Numbered from the stretch's first letter, positions 24,810 to 34,589 are shown. The stretch: 64,000 nucleotides of DNA from Fontibacillus puldeungensis (GCF_042678945.1 NZ_JBHTLM010000001.1:124001-188000), one strand, 5' to 3'. The notes: generated by a model not told the origin, from the letters alone. Made by a program: numbers and translations.

Positions 24810-26279
24810 GTGAAACCTACTGGATTCAATAGTGAATTTTTATGGGGAGGAGCAATAGCTTGTTCTCAGGCAGATGGAGGCTTTAAGGAAGGAGGCAAAG
24901 GTGTTTCTACCCAAGATTTAAGATATCTGGATTCTAAGTGGACGCCGGAGGAGATTGAAGAAAAGCATCAAAACAACCCATTCTCTCTTGATGAATTCAA
25001 AGCAGCTTTACAAGAGGATTCAACCGAATATTATCCTTTGCGAAGAGGGATCAATTTTTACAACAATTATAAAGAAGATTTGAAGCTAATGGCGGAAATG
25101 GGCCTTGAAATTTTCAGAACATCCATTAGTTGGTCGAGAATATTCCCTAATGGTGATGATGAATCACCTAATGAAGAGGGCATTCAATTCTATATTGACC
25201 TGTTTTCAGAATGCAAGAAATATAACATGAAGGTCTTGGCAACAATGATTCATTATGATATTCCTGTCAATCTCGTAGTTAAATACGGGGGGTGGAAGAA
25301 CAGAGAGATCATTAAATTCTTCGAAAGATACGTAACCGTTTTGTATGAAAGACTTGGCGAATACGTGGATTTTTGGTTGCCGTTCAATGAGATCAACGCA
25401 GCTAAATTTTCCCCTTGGGATGGAGTTTGCTTGATTCCGGGCAATGAGGAACATATGGATCAGGAAATTTTCCAATGTCTGCATCACCAGTTCCTATGCA
25501 GCGCAAAAGCAGTGCAAATTGGCCACAGGATGGTTCCGGGCAAAAAAATTGGTGCCATGATTGCCAGGTTTACAACTTACCCGGCCACATGCAAACCAGA
25601 GGATAATATGCAGGCTATCCTGGATGATCAGTATTCCAACTGGCTTTACCTGGATGTAATGGCAAGAGGAAGTTATCCGAAATACATTAATCGTTATTTT
25701 GAAGAACTGAACATTAAAATCGCTATGGACGAAGGGGATCTTGAAGTTTTGCAAAATGGCACAGTTGATTTTGTGTCTTTCTCATACTACTTTTCACAAG
25801 TATCTACCAATATTGAAGGATGGGAGAAAACAGCGGGCAATTTGATCATCGGCAAGAAAAACCCTTATTTGGAAGGGAGTGAGTGGGGGTGGCAAATAGA
25901 TTCAGTCGGTCTTCGATTTACGCTAAATCAGGTTTATGACAGATACCAGTTACCTATAATTATTGCTGAAAATGGTCTTGGCGCCTACGATACACTCACG
26001 GACAGCGGAGAAGTTCACGACCCCTACAGAATTGATTACCTGAGAAAACATATTAAAGAAATGAAGGAAGCTGTTATTGATGGGGTTGAACTCCTTGCTT
26101 ACACGATGTGGGGAATTATCGATATAGTTTCTTGCGGGCCGCTTACAATGGATAAACGTTATGGAACTATTTATGTTGACCTGGACAACGGCGGCAATGG
26201 GTCAGGCAAACGATTCAGAAAAGATTCGTTTTACTGGTATAAAAAATGCATTGAGAGCAATGGGGAAGACCTCGACTAA
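24810..26279 (+). CDS. 6-phospho-beta-glucosidase, GH1
   Basis: A 489-residue GH1 enzyme, cytoplasmic, hydrolysing phosphorylated beta-glucosides delivered by the adjacent PTS. 'FLWGGAIACSQADGG' is the N-terminal GH1 signature, the acid/base Glu is E194 in 'PFNEINA', and the nucleophile E387 lies in 'IIIAENGLG'. Start is GTG 24810 with GAAGGGGAGAG upstream; an upstream in-frame start at 24699 would add residues unrelated to GH1 and would overlap the promoter. It forms an operon with EIIBC and EIIA. Confidence 0.92.
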   Translation: MKPTGFNSEFLWGGAIACSQADGGFKEGGKGVSTQDLRYLDSKWTPEEIEEKHQNNPFSLDEFKAALQEDSTEYYPLRRGINFYNNYKEDLKLMAEMGLEIFRTSISWSRIFPNGDDESPNEEGIQFYIDLFSECKKYNMKVLATMIHYDIPVNLVVKYGGWKNREIIKFFERYVTVLYERLGEYVDFWLPFNEINAAKFSPWDGVCLIPGNEEHMDQEIFQCLHHQFLCSAKAVQIGHRMVPGKKIGAMIARFTTYPATCKPEDNMQAILDDQYSNWLYLDVMARGSYPKYINRYFEELNIKIAMDEGDLEVLQNGTVDFVSFSYYFSQVSTNIEGWEKTAGNLIIGKKNPYLEGSEWGWQIDSVGLRFTLNQVYDRYQLPIIIAENGLGAYDTLTDSGEVHDPYRIDYLRKHIKEMKEAVIDGVELLAYTMWGIIDIVSCGPLTMDKRYGTIYVDLDNGGNGSGKRFRKDSFYWYKKCIESNGEDLD

Positions 26280-26303
26280 ATCCTTTCGAAAGAAGGTAAT
26301 TCT

Positions 26304-27692
26304 ATGAATACTAAAGCTACTGCAGAGCAAGTCGTTAGTTTGCTTGGTGGTAAAGAAAACATTACAACTTATTTGCATTGCGTTACCAGATTGCGATTTA
26401 ATTTAGCGGATGACAGCAAAGCAGATATGAAGAAGATCAATTCCGTTCCCGGAGTCATGGGCACCGCTATTCAAAATGGACAGTATCAAGTGATTATCGG
26501 AACGAACGTGGAACAGGTTTTTAAGGAAGTTGATAAACTCTTGAAAACGGAAAATTCCGCCGACCATCACGCCGAGCCTCACAGCGATCAGCCGCAAAAA
26601 AGAAAGGTCTCATTAAATGCCATTCTGGATGTTATTTCCGGCATCTTCGCACCTATTCTGCCTGCACTCGTTGCAGGCGGGATTCTAAAAGGGATTCTAG
26701 CGATCATTTTGAGTTTGAAATGGGTGGACGAGGGGAGTACGACCCTGGCGCTGTTCAATCTGATAGCTGACATTCCCTTTTATTTCCTGCCTTTCTTGTT
26801 AGCGGTTTCATCCGCCAGAAAGTTTAAGGTCAATGACTATTTAGGGATCTGTATGGCTGGGGCACTACTATATCCAAGTTTTGTGGATGCACTGAACAAT
26901 AAGGATTCAGCCTTTAGCCTGTTCAATTTGCACATTCCGGTTTTTAATTATGCCAACTCTGTTTTTCCCGTTATTCTGGGTGTCGGTTTAATGGCTATTA
27001 TTTACCGGACGGTAGACAAGTTTATTCCAAGTGTACTGAAGATGGTTGTGGTGCCCTCGGTTACATTGATCATTTCCGTTCCTATTGCCCTATTGGTGAT
27101 TGCCCCCTTAGGTGCTTATGGAGGTATTTACCTCGCTGACGGCATTGTCTGGCTTTTTGATACCTTTGGTATATTTGCAGGTTTTCTACTAGGGTTCTTC
27201 ACACCCCTAATCGTTTTAACCGGTATGCATCAATCCACCTCACCTATACAAATACAAAACATTTCTTCGCTGGGGTATGATTACTTGCTGCCAATATCCT
27301 TTTGCCACAATATGGCTGAATCTGGAGCCGCATTTGGCGCTGCACTAAGAATGAAGGACAAAAAAGTCCGTTCGGCCGCGTTCTCAACAAGCTTCTCCGC
27401 ATTTCTCGGCATCTCTGAACCGGCGATGTATACAGTAAACTTCGTCCACAAAACACCATTTATCAGTGCTATGATAGCCAATGGTATTGGCGGGGCATTA
27501 ACGGTTATATTTGGGGTTAAATGTTTTGCCTTTGTTATGCCCGGAATTACTTCTTTGCCTGTATACGCCGATCCCAAAGGTGGGCTGACTAATCTGTTAC
27601 TAATGGTTATCTCGATCTTGTCTACTTTTGTTATTGGTCTTATTATCTCCTATATAACTGGTTTCAAAATAGCCAGAGGGGAAGAGAAGTAA
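26304..27692 (+). CDS. PTS beta-glucoside-type EIIBC component
   Basis: A 462-residue permease of the Glc/beta-glucoside PTS family. The EIIB domain (residues 1-80) has the phosphocysteine C26 in 'TTYLHCVTRLRFNL'; a hydrophilic linker follows, then the EIIC membrane domain (from about residue 105) with 'GIFAPILPALVAGGILKGI', 'LTGMHQSTSPI' and 'GISEPAMYTVN' (the conserved GI-x-EP loop). The usual C-terminal EIIA domain is absent; it is encoded separately by the next gene. SD is AAAGAAGGT. Confidence 0.93.
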   Translation: MNTKATAEQVVSLLGGKENITTYLHCVTRLRFNLADDSKADMKKINSVPGVMGTAIQNGQYQVIIGTNVEQVFKEVDKLLKTENSADHHAEPHSDQPQKRKVSLNAILDVISGIFAPILPALVAGGILKGILAIILSLKWVDEGSTTLALFNLIADIPFYFLPFLLAVSSARKFKVNDYLGICMAGALLYPSFVDALNNKDSAFSLFNLHIPVFNYANSVFPVILGVGLMAIIYRTVDKFIPSVLKMVVVPSVTLIISVPIALLVIAPLGAYGGIYLADGIVWLFDTFGIFAGFLLGFFTPLIVLTGMHQSTSPIQIQNISSLGYDYLLPISFCHNMAESGAAFGAALRMKDKKVRSAAFSTSFSAFLGISEPAMYTVNFVHKTPFISAMIANGIGGALTVIFGVKCFAFVMPGITSLPVYADPKGGLTNLLLMVISILSTFVIGLIISYITGFKIARGEEK

Positions 27693-27754
27693 GCAAATCA
27701 TCATTGAGAGGTTGACCGGAGTCCGGAAAACTAAGGCATTTAGGAGGATCATTT

Positions 27755-28243
27755 ATGTTTGGTTTTAGAAAGAAACAAGCTTTGAAGGTTCGAGAGATTT
27801 CATTGCCTCTCGTTGGCAAAATTGTACCTCTTGAACAGGTAGAGGACGAAGCATTTTCCAGTGGGGTAATGGGGAAAGGTATAGCTATACAGCCTGAAAC
27901 GGGTAAGGTATTCTCTCCTTTTAAGGGCAAGGTTGCCCATCTGATGGACAAGAGCAAACATGCCATCATACTGGAAGATGAGTGTGGCTTTCAGATTCTG
28001 ATCCATGTGGGGATGAACACTGTTTCTCTTAAGGGTGAAGGTTTCACCGCTCATGTCAAGACAGGTGATTCCATTGAGGAAGGACAACTGCTGCTTGAAT
28101 TTGATATCGCTGCCATCGAGCAAGCGGGTTACACTGTTGTCACTCCGGTCATCGTTCCGAATGGTCAGGATAAGGTGAAATCCGTAGAAGTTAACCAAGG
28201 GAATACAACTGCGGAGACGACAATTCGGATACACTTAAACTAA
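27755..28243 (+). CDS. PTS EIIA component, glucose type
   Basis: A 162-residue EIIA of the Crr/glucose type that hands phosphate from HPr to the EIIB Cys. 'SLPLVGKIVPLEQVEDEAFSS', 'GKGIAIQPETGKVFSPFKGKV', 'SKHAIILE' with H69, and the phosphorylated H84 in 'QILIHVGMNTV' are visible. Separate from EIIBC, unlike the fused BglP of B. subtilis. SD TTAGGAGGAT is strong. Last gene of the operon. Confidence 0.94.
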   Translation: MFGFRKKQALKVREISLPLVGKIVPLEQVEDEAFSSGVMGKGIAIQPETGKVFSPFKGKVAHLMDKSKHAIILEDECGFQILIHVGMNTVSLKGEGFTAHVKTGDSIEEGQLLLEFDIAAIEQAGYTVVTPVIVPNGQDKVKSVEVNQGNTTAETTIRIHLN

Positions 28244-28311
28244 AAAAGTCCGATTTTCTGGCCGGATAGCGGTTGTGTGGTCTTCTTATCTTGATAGAGA
28301 ACAACAAACAA

Positions 28312-28354
28312 TAAGAGCGGGATAGGCTACCATTAGCCTTGCATCCCGCTCTTA
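28312..28354. terminator. Bidirectional terminator
   Basis: TAAGAGCGGGATAGGCTA pairs with TAGCC...TCCCGCTCTTA. It closes the PTS operon and the convergent XRE gene, whose stop codon region it overlaps. Confidence 0.85.
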
Positions 28355-28642
28355 TCTGTTCTCTTCACCCTTCTTCTGCCGCATCGCATATTCATTTTCA
28401 ACTAGTTTGAAAAAATCCGAGGGCTTGATTTTTAAGCCACTGCAAAGTTCAAATATTTTAGTAACGGATGGTTCATTCCGGCCAACTTCAATCATGGAAA
28501 TATAAGATCGATCTACATTGCATTCGTGCGCTAGATCCTCTTGGGTTAAGCCTTGTTTGATACGTATGGCTTTGACCGTTTTCCCGATGATTTGCTTGAT
28601 GATCATGGACTCGTACAAATAAATTTCCCCTTTTAAGTCCAT
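28352..28642 (-). CDS. XRE-family HTH transcriptional regulator
   Basis: A 96-residue protein with a single cro/C1-type HTH: 'IGKTVKAIRIKQGLTQEDLAHECNVDRSYISMIEVGRNEPSVTKIFELCSGL'. There is no additional ligand domain. It is divergent from the Spo0E-like gene and might control it. Start is uncertain (ATG at 28642 or 28606), as no strong SD is visible. Confidence 0.88.
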   Translation of the reverse strand: MDLKGEIYLYESMIIKQIIGKTVKAIRIKQGLTQEDLAHECNVDRSYISMIEVGRNEPSVTKIFELCSGLKIKPSDFFKLVENEYAMRQKKGEENR

Positions 28643-28734
28643 TATCAGTCTGTTATACTAACCACAACAGATAAAGTTTTCAACAAAATGTAATTATTTT
28701 ACTTAATCTAATTACAGAAAATGGAGGTCTGTTG

Positions 28735-28905
28735 ATGACTCCTTTACTTATTGCACTAGAGATGGAGAGACGAAAGTTAAATGAATTGGGGCTTAAATCT
28801 ATCGAACGGGGAATCCCTCTTTTTGAAAACGACGCTCTCCAAGCCCAGAGCAGAAAAGTGGATGAACTCATTTTCCAGTTGTACGAAAAAAGCGGATTCG
28901 TATAG
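28735..28905 (+). CDS. Small Spo0E-family-like protein
   Basis: A 56-residue protein, ATG 28735 behind a good SD (TGGAGGTCTG). 'ALEMERRKLNELG' and 'ALQAQSRKVDELIFQLY' resemble the two helices of Spo0E-type aspartyl-phosphate phosphatases, which dephosphorylate Spo0A~P; the usual SQxLD signature is here SRKVD, so activity is in doubt. It is the first of a two-gene unit overlapping or abutting the next small gene. Confidence 0.55.
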   Translation: MTPLLIALEMERRKLNELGLKSIERGIPLFENDALQAQSRKVDELIFQLYEKSGFV

Positions 28906-28943
28906 TGATCAAGCTAGGTAATTTGGAAGGAGGACCAGAGGCG

Positions 28944-29219
28944 ATGCAGATTCCGCCATGGTTTCAAAGCGCGATTCAGCAACGGTTGGATGCCGTTATG
29001 GCTCAAATCGAACGTCAGCCCGACCTGCGTAAGCTTCGCGCCGAAGAGCACGAAGCCTTTGATGCCATGTTTCCGGGCGTGGATAAAACAAGGCTGCCGG
29101 GGTTTATGGAATGGGAGGATAAGCATCTCTTCAGGCGCGCTTCCGAGAATGAACGCTTGTATATGCAAGGCGTACGAGATGGCGTGCAACTTGTTATTGC
29201 GTTGCTGAATGATTCGTAG
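28944..29219 (+). CDS. Small hypothetical helical protein
   Basis: A 91-residue protein (ATG 28944, GAAGGAGG about 10 nt upstream; an in-frame GTG at 28905 is less likely). N-terminal 'IPPWFQSAIQQRLDAVMAQIE' and C-terminal 'LYMQGVRDGVQLVIALLN' are amphipathic helices; the C-terminal 'YxxGxxDGxxLxxxLL' pattern is seen in small Firmicutes proteins of unknown function (DUF6809-like, tentative). It is probably co-transcribed with the Spo0E-like gene, and followed by a terminator. Confidence 0.65.
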   Translation: MQIPPWFQSAIQQRLDAVMAQIERQPDLRKLRAEEHEAFDAMFPGVDKTRLPGFMEWEDKHLFRRASENERLYMQGVRDGVQLVIALLNDS

Positions 29220-29247
29220 ACACCCGGCTTCCACCGAGTGTCTTTTT
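29218..29247 (+). terminator. Intrinsic terminator
   Basis: AGACACCCGG-cttcca-CCGAGTGTCT (one bulge or mismatch) followed by TTTTT begins within the stop codon of the preceding small gene. Confidence 0.8.
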
Positions 29248-29350
29248 GCCTAACACTTCTTTACGAGGCCCCGTTCATTTGATGCTGAGGAAGGAACGAT
29301 TAACTATTTTTGTCCATATAAAAAAGCAGACAAGTAGTACAAAAGATGAA

Positions 29351-29398
29351 TTGACGCGACTGAAGTCATGGAATAAAATTGGAATGCAAACGTTTTCT
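29351..29398 (+). promoter_or_regulatory. Pullulanase promoter with cre/LacI-type operator at +1
   Basis: TTGACG (29351-29356), a 17-nt spacer and TAAAAT (29374-29379) make a good sigma-A promoter. The predicted start near 29386 falls inside TGCAAACGTTTTCT (29385-29398), a cre/LacI-family operator half matching its inverted partner at 29484-29497. Binding at +1 would block initiation. The leader also holds a loose ATTCCGGC...GCCGGAGTAT hairpin (about 29432-29469). Confidence 0.65.
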
Positions 29399-29483
29399 TG
29401 ATCGTATGTTAATATGGTTAGTCTTTTTAGGTATTCCGGCTAGCAATGTTCGCAAAATGGCCGGAGTATCTTTTACACTGTTG

Positions 29484-29497
29484 TGAAAACGTTTGCA
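29484..29497 (+). promoter_or_regulatory. Second cre/LacI-type operator in the pullulanase leader
   Basis: TGAAAACGTTTGCA is the exact inverse of the core of the site at 29385-29398, with centres 99 bp apart (about nine helical turns). A paired arrangement would allow looping by a LacI-family protein (CcpA or a maltodextrin repressor). It lies 24 bp before the pullulanase SD. Confidence 0.6.
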
Positions 29498-29537
29498 CAA
29501 AAACAAAAACGGTGTTGAACAAGGAGGATCAGTGTGC

Positions 29538-32500
29538 ATGAGTAAGGCTGCAGCGAACAAGCGGATATGGTCTGTGATCATGGTTTTCATCCTTGTAGGT
29601 TCCATGCTTGGTATTCCGCCGGCTCAGGCGAACGCGGATGGCGGGACGAGCAAAGTGGTGTTGGTGGGCGATCTTCAGTCAAAGCTTGGAGCATCGAGCG
29701 ATTGGGACCCCGCGTCGGAGGCTACCATCTTAACTAGTTTGGGAAACGGCGAGTATGCGTTCACGGGGGATTTACCTGCCGGGACGTACCAGTACAAGAT
29801 AGCACTTAACGGGACCTGGGATACTAACTACGGCTTTGACAAGTATTCCAATCCGAACGGCGCGAATAAGGACGGAAACATTCAAATTACTCTGCCTCAG
29901 GATTCTAAGGTAACCTTTTATTACAATGACTACACACACAAGATTGCGGACTCCACCTATTACACGCCTATTGCAAAAGATCACTTTCCAAGAGTGATCG
30001 GCAGTTTTCAGACCGGGATTGGGGAAGCGGCAAACTGGTCTCCGGCGGATGCGAAGCTCATTATGCAGGACCCGGACTATGATCAGGTGTATACGGTGAC
30101 AGCGGATGTCTATGCCGGGGATCATGAATATCAAATAGCACTGGGGAACGATCCATCCAGTGAGATATACCCATCAGTAAGAGAATCGCTGAAGCTGCCC
30201 CAAGATTTGAAGGTTACCTTCAAATACAATGCTGTCAATCACGAGGTTTCGGCGGAGTATACGGTTCCCGTATCGCCTGCGGAGCCGATTGCAGATCATC
30301 ACTTGCGGGTTCATTACAAGCGGGCGGATGGAAACTATAATTCGATGGGGCTGTGGTTGTTTAAGGATGTAGCGAAGCCTTCAAAAGGCTGGCCTTCGGG
30401 GGCCACGCCGTTTCCGGCTGGGCAAACGGATAGCTACGGCGCTTTTGTAGACATTCCGCTCAAGGAAGGCGGTCAGAAGGTCGGAATCGTCGTGGTCGAT
30501 CGGGTGAGCGGCAATAAGGACGGGGGCGACAAAAATTTTGCTATTGTTTCCCCGAGTATGAACGAAGTATGGTTTAATGAGGGTTCGGACAACGTTTATC
30601 ATTTCGAACCGGTGGAGCTTCCCGCAGATACGGTTCGGATTCACTATACAAGACAGGACGGGAAATACTCATCGTACGGCTTGTGGCTGTGGGGAGATGA
30701 TGTAGTTACACCATCCAAAGACTGGCCGACAGGTGCAACGATGCTCCCGAATGGACAGACGGACCGCTACGGTGCCTATGTGGACATTCCCGTAAAAGCG
30801 AACGCCAAGAAAATCAACTTTTTAGTGCTCGATCCGTCCAAAGGGGATGCAGGCAAGGATGGGGGCGACAAGAGCTTTGCGTTGCTGGACCGGTACAAAC
30901 ATCTTTTTGTCAAAGAGGGAGATAGCAATGTCTACGTTTCTCCGTTTAGTGAATTGGCAACAGGGCTGGTTTCGGCGGAAGTTCTAACCCCAGGCAAGCT
31001 GCGGCTTGGCTTTACGATGACAGACGGATTGGAGGCAGATGCTTTAAAAAATGAGCTTCATATTCAAAATAATAAAGGCCAGGATGTCGCCATCGACAAT
31101 GTGCAGATTACCGGAACAACTACGGTGGAAGTTACAGCCCAGTTCACTCTTGACGATGTTCCGTTAAAGGTAGCTTATGCGGGCCAAACTGTATCCGCTT
31201 CCACCGGCTGGAGAGCGCTGGACGCCATGTACTATTATGATGGCAGCGACCTTGGTGCAGTCTATCAGGCAGGTGGAGCGCAGCTGAAGCTGTGGGCCCC
31301 GACGGCATCGGCTGTGAAGGTGAATGTATACAGCAAAGACGATGCGGCCCAGCTAATCGGCTATAGCGAATTGGTCAAAGGCGGCAAAGGAGTATGGTCC
31401 GTCAAGCTGAAACCGGGAGATCTCGGGATTTCGGATTTCAAAGGGTACTTCTATCAGTACGAGGTAACGAACAACGGCGTGACTAAAAAGGTGCTGGACC
31501 CTTACGCCAAATCCATGGCTGAATTCAGAGTGAATACGAAAGGGGAGCCCGGCCCGGATGGCGATACCGTCGGCAAAGCCGCGATCGTCGATTTGAGTGG
31601 AACAAATCCGGCAGGCTACGGTTTAGCGCATATCCCGGGTTATGAGAAGAGAGAAGATGCGGTGGTCTGGGAAATCCACGTAAGGGATTTTACTTCGGAT
31701 CCTTCGATTGCAAACGACCTGCATAACGCTACATGGGGAACCTATGGCGCCTTTAAGGAGAAGCTTGCGTACATCAAATCCCTCGGCGTGACTCATGTCC
31801 AGTTGCTGCCTGTGATGGCCTGGTATTACGGCGATGAGGCAGCGATGAAGGAAAGGGAGCTTAAGTATTCTACACAAAATAACGAATACAACTGGGGTTA
31901 TGATCCGCAAAGCTATTTTTCGCCGGACGGGGCCTACTCCGAGAACCCTAAGGACCCGGAGCTGAGAATCAAAGAGCTCAAGGCGATGATTAACGCCATT
32001 CATGAGGAAGGCATGGGCGTCGTGCTGGACGTGGTATACACGCATATGTCAAAGTCCGATTTTTTGAACGATATCGTGCCTAACTATTATGCATTTCAGG
32101 ATGCGAACGGCAATTTCATCGGCGGGTTTGGCAACAATTTGGCCACGAATCACAAAATGGCCGAGAAGCTGATGGTGGATTCCGTCAAATACTGGTTCAG
32201 CGAATATAAAATCGACGGCATGCGCTACGACATGATGGGTGACGCGACCAATGATGCCATACAACACGCCTATAATGCCGCCGCAGCGATCAATCCGAAG
32301 GCGCTGTTCATCGGTGAAGGCTGGAGAACGTTTGGCGGTGCAGCTTCCGACCCGTCCCTTGCGGGAAAAGGCGCCGATCAGGATTGGATGGACGAAACGA
32401 ACGATGTCGGCGTATTTTCCGATGAATTCCGCAACGAATTGAAATCCGGATTTGGCAGCGAGGGGGAACCGAGATTTATTACAGGCGGGGCTCGCGATAT

Positions 32501-34517
32501 TCAGACGATTTTCAAAAATGTTAAGGGACAGCCAAGCAATACCCCGGCGGACGATCCGGGCGATATGGTGCAGTACATCGAAGCGCATGACAACCTGCCG
32601 CTGTACGATGTCATCGCGCAATCGATCAAGAAGGACCCTGCGATCCCCGAGAACAATCAGGAAATTCTTAAGCGAGTCCGGCTTGGCAATCTGCTGACGC
32701 TGACCTCGCAGGGAACGGCCTTCCTCCAAGCAGGTCAGGAATACGGCCGGACGAAACAGTGGTTGGGCGAAGGCGTACCCGAGCAGAAGTATACCGAGCT
32801 TAAGGATGCGTCCGGAAAGAGCTTTGGCTATTTTATTCACGATTCCTACGATTCTTCCGATGCGATCAACAAATTCGACTGGAAAAAGGCAACCGATGAT
32901 AAGGTTTATCCGGAAAATAACAAAACCCGTACGTACACGGCCGGATTGATCCAGTTGCGGGAATCGACCAATGCCTTTAGATTGGGTGATCAATCTCTAG
33001 TCAACAGCCGTGTGACGCTTCTGAATGTTCCTGAAGTCAAAGCCCAGGATTTAGTGATTGGCTATAAAACGCAGGCGACGGATGGAACCGGCACGTATTA
33101 CGTGTTTATAAATGCCGATTCAAAAGCAAGATCGCTCACGCTTGACCAGGATTTAACCTCAGGTAAAGTGCTGGTCGACAATGACGAGGCGGGAGCCAGC
33201 GGGGTCAAAGCCAAATCGGGCTTTGCGTTAACCGCCAAATCGCTGACACTTGATCCTTTGACCGCCGTCGTGATCAACATGCCGGCTGGCGGAGGGGAAG
33301 GCAATCCAGGGGGCGGCACCGGTGGAGGAACTTCCACAGGAAGCCAAGGTAGCGGAACGGTCACTGCCCCGGGGAACGCCTCTAATGTTTCTCCAGCTCA
33401 AGGCCAAATCGTCATCAAGGAAGAGTCGCTGCGTAGTGGCAAGGACAAAGTAGTGGTTCAGCTCGGTGGGCAGGATCAGGAAGTAATGCTTCCGGTGAAA
33501 GCCGGGGAGCTTCTGGATTCGAAGCCGCTTGAAATCCAAGCGGGCGGTCTGACCGTACAGCTTCCTTCATCTGTATTGAAGGGGCTGCAGAAACTGATCC
33601 CTTCCGGTAGCTCCACCGGGGATGCGGCGATCTCACTCAAACTGGCGGCAAGCGAGCCGCAGACAACGGAGGAATATCTGGCAAAAGCGGAGGCAGATAA
33701 AAAGCTTAAGCTTAAGCTGGGAAGCCAGGTATACGATATCAACCTTTCCGTAAAAATGAAGGATGGCAAGGAATATAAGCCGGATCATTTTGCCGCACCC
33801 GTTTCGGTAACCTTTGAAATGAAGGCAGGGATCAATGGCAAATTGGCTGGAGGATACTTGCTGGGGAGCCAAGGAAGCCTTCAGTACGTTGGCGGAACTT
33901 TGGTGAACGGCCTGCTAACAGCAAATGTTGATCATGGCGGCAAATATGCCGTACTGGAGTATGACAAAGCATTTGCGGATCTCGCTAGCCATTGGGTGGG
34001 GGCGGCTATTCAGGAACTGGCAGCAAAGCATATCGTGGAAGGGACAAACGATACCATTTTCAATCCCGATCTGGATGTGACGCGGGCACAATTTACGGTG
34101 ATGCTGGTTCGATCATTGGGTCTGGGGCTTGAGGGTCAGGAAGGAGCTTCCTTCAAAGATGTGGACAGCAAGGCCTGGTACGCTTCCGCTGTTGCGGCAG
34201 CCGTTCAACACGGACTGGTGAACGGAGCAAGCAAAGGCTTCTTCACCCCGAACGCCAGCATTAGCCGCGAGGAAATGGCGGTCATGCTTGCCCGCGCTTA
34301 CCGCCTCAAAGGCGGAGAAGTCTCACCGAGGGCCAGATCGGGGGCGGTCGTAGCGGATAAGGACCTAATCTCATCTTGGGCCGAAGATGAAGTGGGCCAT
34401 GTCCTCACATGGGGCTTAATGAAAGGACAGGGCCCAGGAAGATTTATGCCTCAGGAGACTGCGACCCGTGCAGAGAGCGCGCAGGCCGTGTTGAATTTGG
34501 TGAATCTAGTGAAATAA
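29538..34517 (+). CDS. pulA: Cell-surface type I pullulanase, GH13, with SLH anchor
   Basis: A 1659-residue extracellular enzyme hydrolysing alpha-1,6 bonds of pullulan and branched starch. Order: signal peptide (cut near AQA|NA, residue 31); two pullulanase-associated starch-binding modules (about 41-138 and 150-241); two CBM41 modules (about 254-356 and 365-470); CBM48 (about 570-675); catalytic barrel with type I motif 'YNWGYDP', nucleophile D898 ('GMRYDMMGD'), acid/base E927 ('FIGEGWR') and D1018 ('EAHDNLP'); Gly-rich linker (about 1250-1275); a beta-rich spacer domain; three SLH repeats (about 1478-1658) binding pyruvylated cell-wall polymer. ATG 29538 has AAGGAGG 10 nt upstream; earlier in-frame starts are worse. 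Confidence 0.96.
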   Translation: MSKAAANKRIWSVIMVFILVGSMLGIPPAQANADGGTSKVVLVGDLQSKLGASSDWDPASEATILTSLGNGEYAFTGDLPAGTYQYKIALNGTWDTNYGFDKYSNPNGANKDGNIQITLPQDSKVTFYYNDYTHKIADSTYYTPIAKDHFPRVIGSFQTGIGEAANWSPADAKLIMQDPDYDQVYTVTADVYAGDHEYQIALGNDPSSEIYPSVRESLKLPQDLKVTFKYNAVNHEVSAEYTVPVSPAEPIADHHLRVHYKRADGNYNSMGLWLFKDVAKPSKGWPSGATPFPAGQTDSYGAFVDIPLKEGGQKVGIVVVDRVSGNKDGGDKNFAIVSPSMNEVWFNEGSDNVYHFEPVELPADTVRIHYTRQDGKYSSYGLWLWGDDVVTPSKDWPTGATMLPNGQTDRYGAYVDIPVKANAKKINFLVLDPSKGDAGKDGGDKSFALLDRYKHLFVKEGDSNVYVSPFSELATGLVSAEVLTPGKLRLGFTMTDGLEADALKNELHIQNNKGQDVAIDNVQITGTTTVEVTAQFTLDDVPLKVAYAGQTVSASTGWRALDAMYYYDGSDLGAVYQAGGAQLKLWAPTASAVKVNVYSKDDAAQLIGYSELVKGGKGVWSVKLKPGDLGISDFKGYFYQYEVTNNGVTKKVLDPYAKSMAEFRVNTKGEPGPDGDTVGKAAIVDLSGTNPAGYGLAHIPGYEKREDAVVWEIHVRDFTSDPSIANDLHNATWGTYGAFKEKLAYIKSLGVTHVQLLPVMAWYYGDEAAMKERELKYSTQNNEYNWGYDPQSYFSPDGAYSENPKDPELRIKELKAMINAIHEEGMGVVLDVVYTHMSKSDFLNDIVPNYYAFQDANGNFIGGFGNNLATNHKMAEKLMVDSVKYWFSEYKIDGMRYDMMGDATNDAIQHAYNAAAAINPKALFIGEGWRTFGGAASDPSLAGKGADQDWMDETNDVGVFSDEFRNELKSGFGSEGEPRFITGGARDIQTIFKNVKGQPSNTPADDPGDMVQYIEAHDNLPLYDVIAQSIKKDPAIPENNQEILKRVRLGNLLTLTSQGTAFLQAGQEYGRTKQWLGEGVPEQKYTELKDASGKSFGYFIHDSYDSSDAINKFDWKKATDDKVYPENNKTRTYTAGLIQLRESTNAFRLGDQSLVNSRVTLLNVPEVKAQDLVIGYKTQATDGTGTYYVFINADSKARSLTLDQDLTSGKVLVDNDEAGASGVKAKSGFALTAKSLTLDPLTAVVINMPAGGGEGNPGGGTGGGTSTGSQGSGTVTAPGNASNVSPAQGQIVIKEESLRSGKDKVVVQLGGQDQEVMLPVKAGELLDSKPLEIQAGGLTVQLPSSVLKGLQKLIPSGSSTGDAAISLKLAASEPQTTEEYLAKAEADKKLKLKLGSQVYDINLSVKMKDGKEYKPDHFAAPVSVTFEMKAGINGKLAGGYLLGSQGSLQYVGGTLVNGLLTANVDHGGKYAVLEYDKAFADLASHWVGAAIQELAAKHIVEGTNDTIFNPDLDVTRAQFTVMLVRSLGLGLEGQEGASFKDVDSKAWYASAVAAAVQHGLVNGASKGFFTPNASISREEMAVMLARAYRLKGGEVSPRARSGAVVADKDLISSWAEDEVGHVLTWGLMKGQGPGRFMPQETATRAESAQAVLNLVNLVK

Positions 34518-34529
34518 ACGGATAAATTT

Positions 34530-34562
34530 AGACGCCCGGATAAATGCATCCGGGCGTCTTTT
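34530..34562 (+). terminator. Intrinsic terminator of pullulanase
   Basis: AGACGCCCGGAT-aaatgc-ATCCGGGCGTCT, a perfect 12-bp stem, followed by TTTTAG, begins 12 bp after the stop. Confidence 0.92.
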
Positions 34563-34589
34563 AGATATACTGGAATTTTGCGGAAATAT

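Noticed and set aside
32049..32993. 314-codon minus-strand open frame inside the pullulanase gene
   Set aside because: It lies antisense to the catalytic domain, has no SD and no recognisable protein character; it is a by-product of codon bias.
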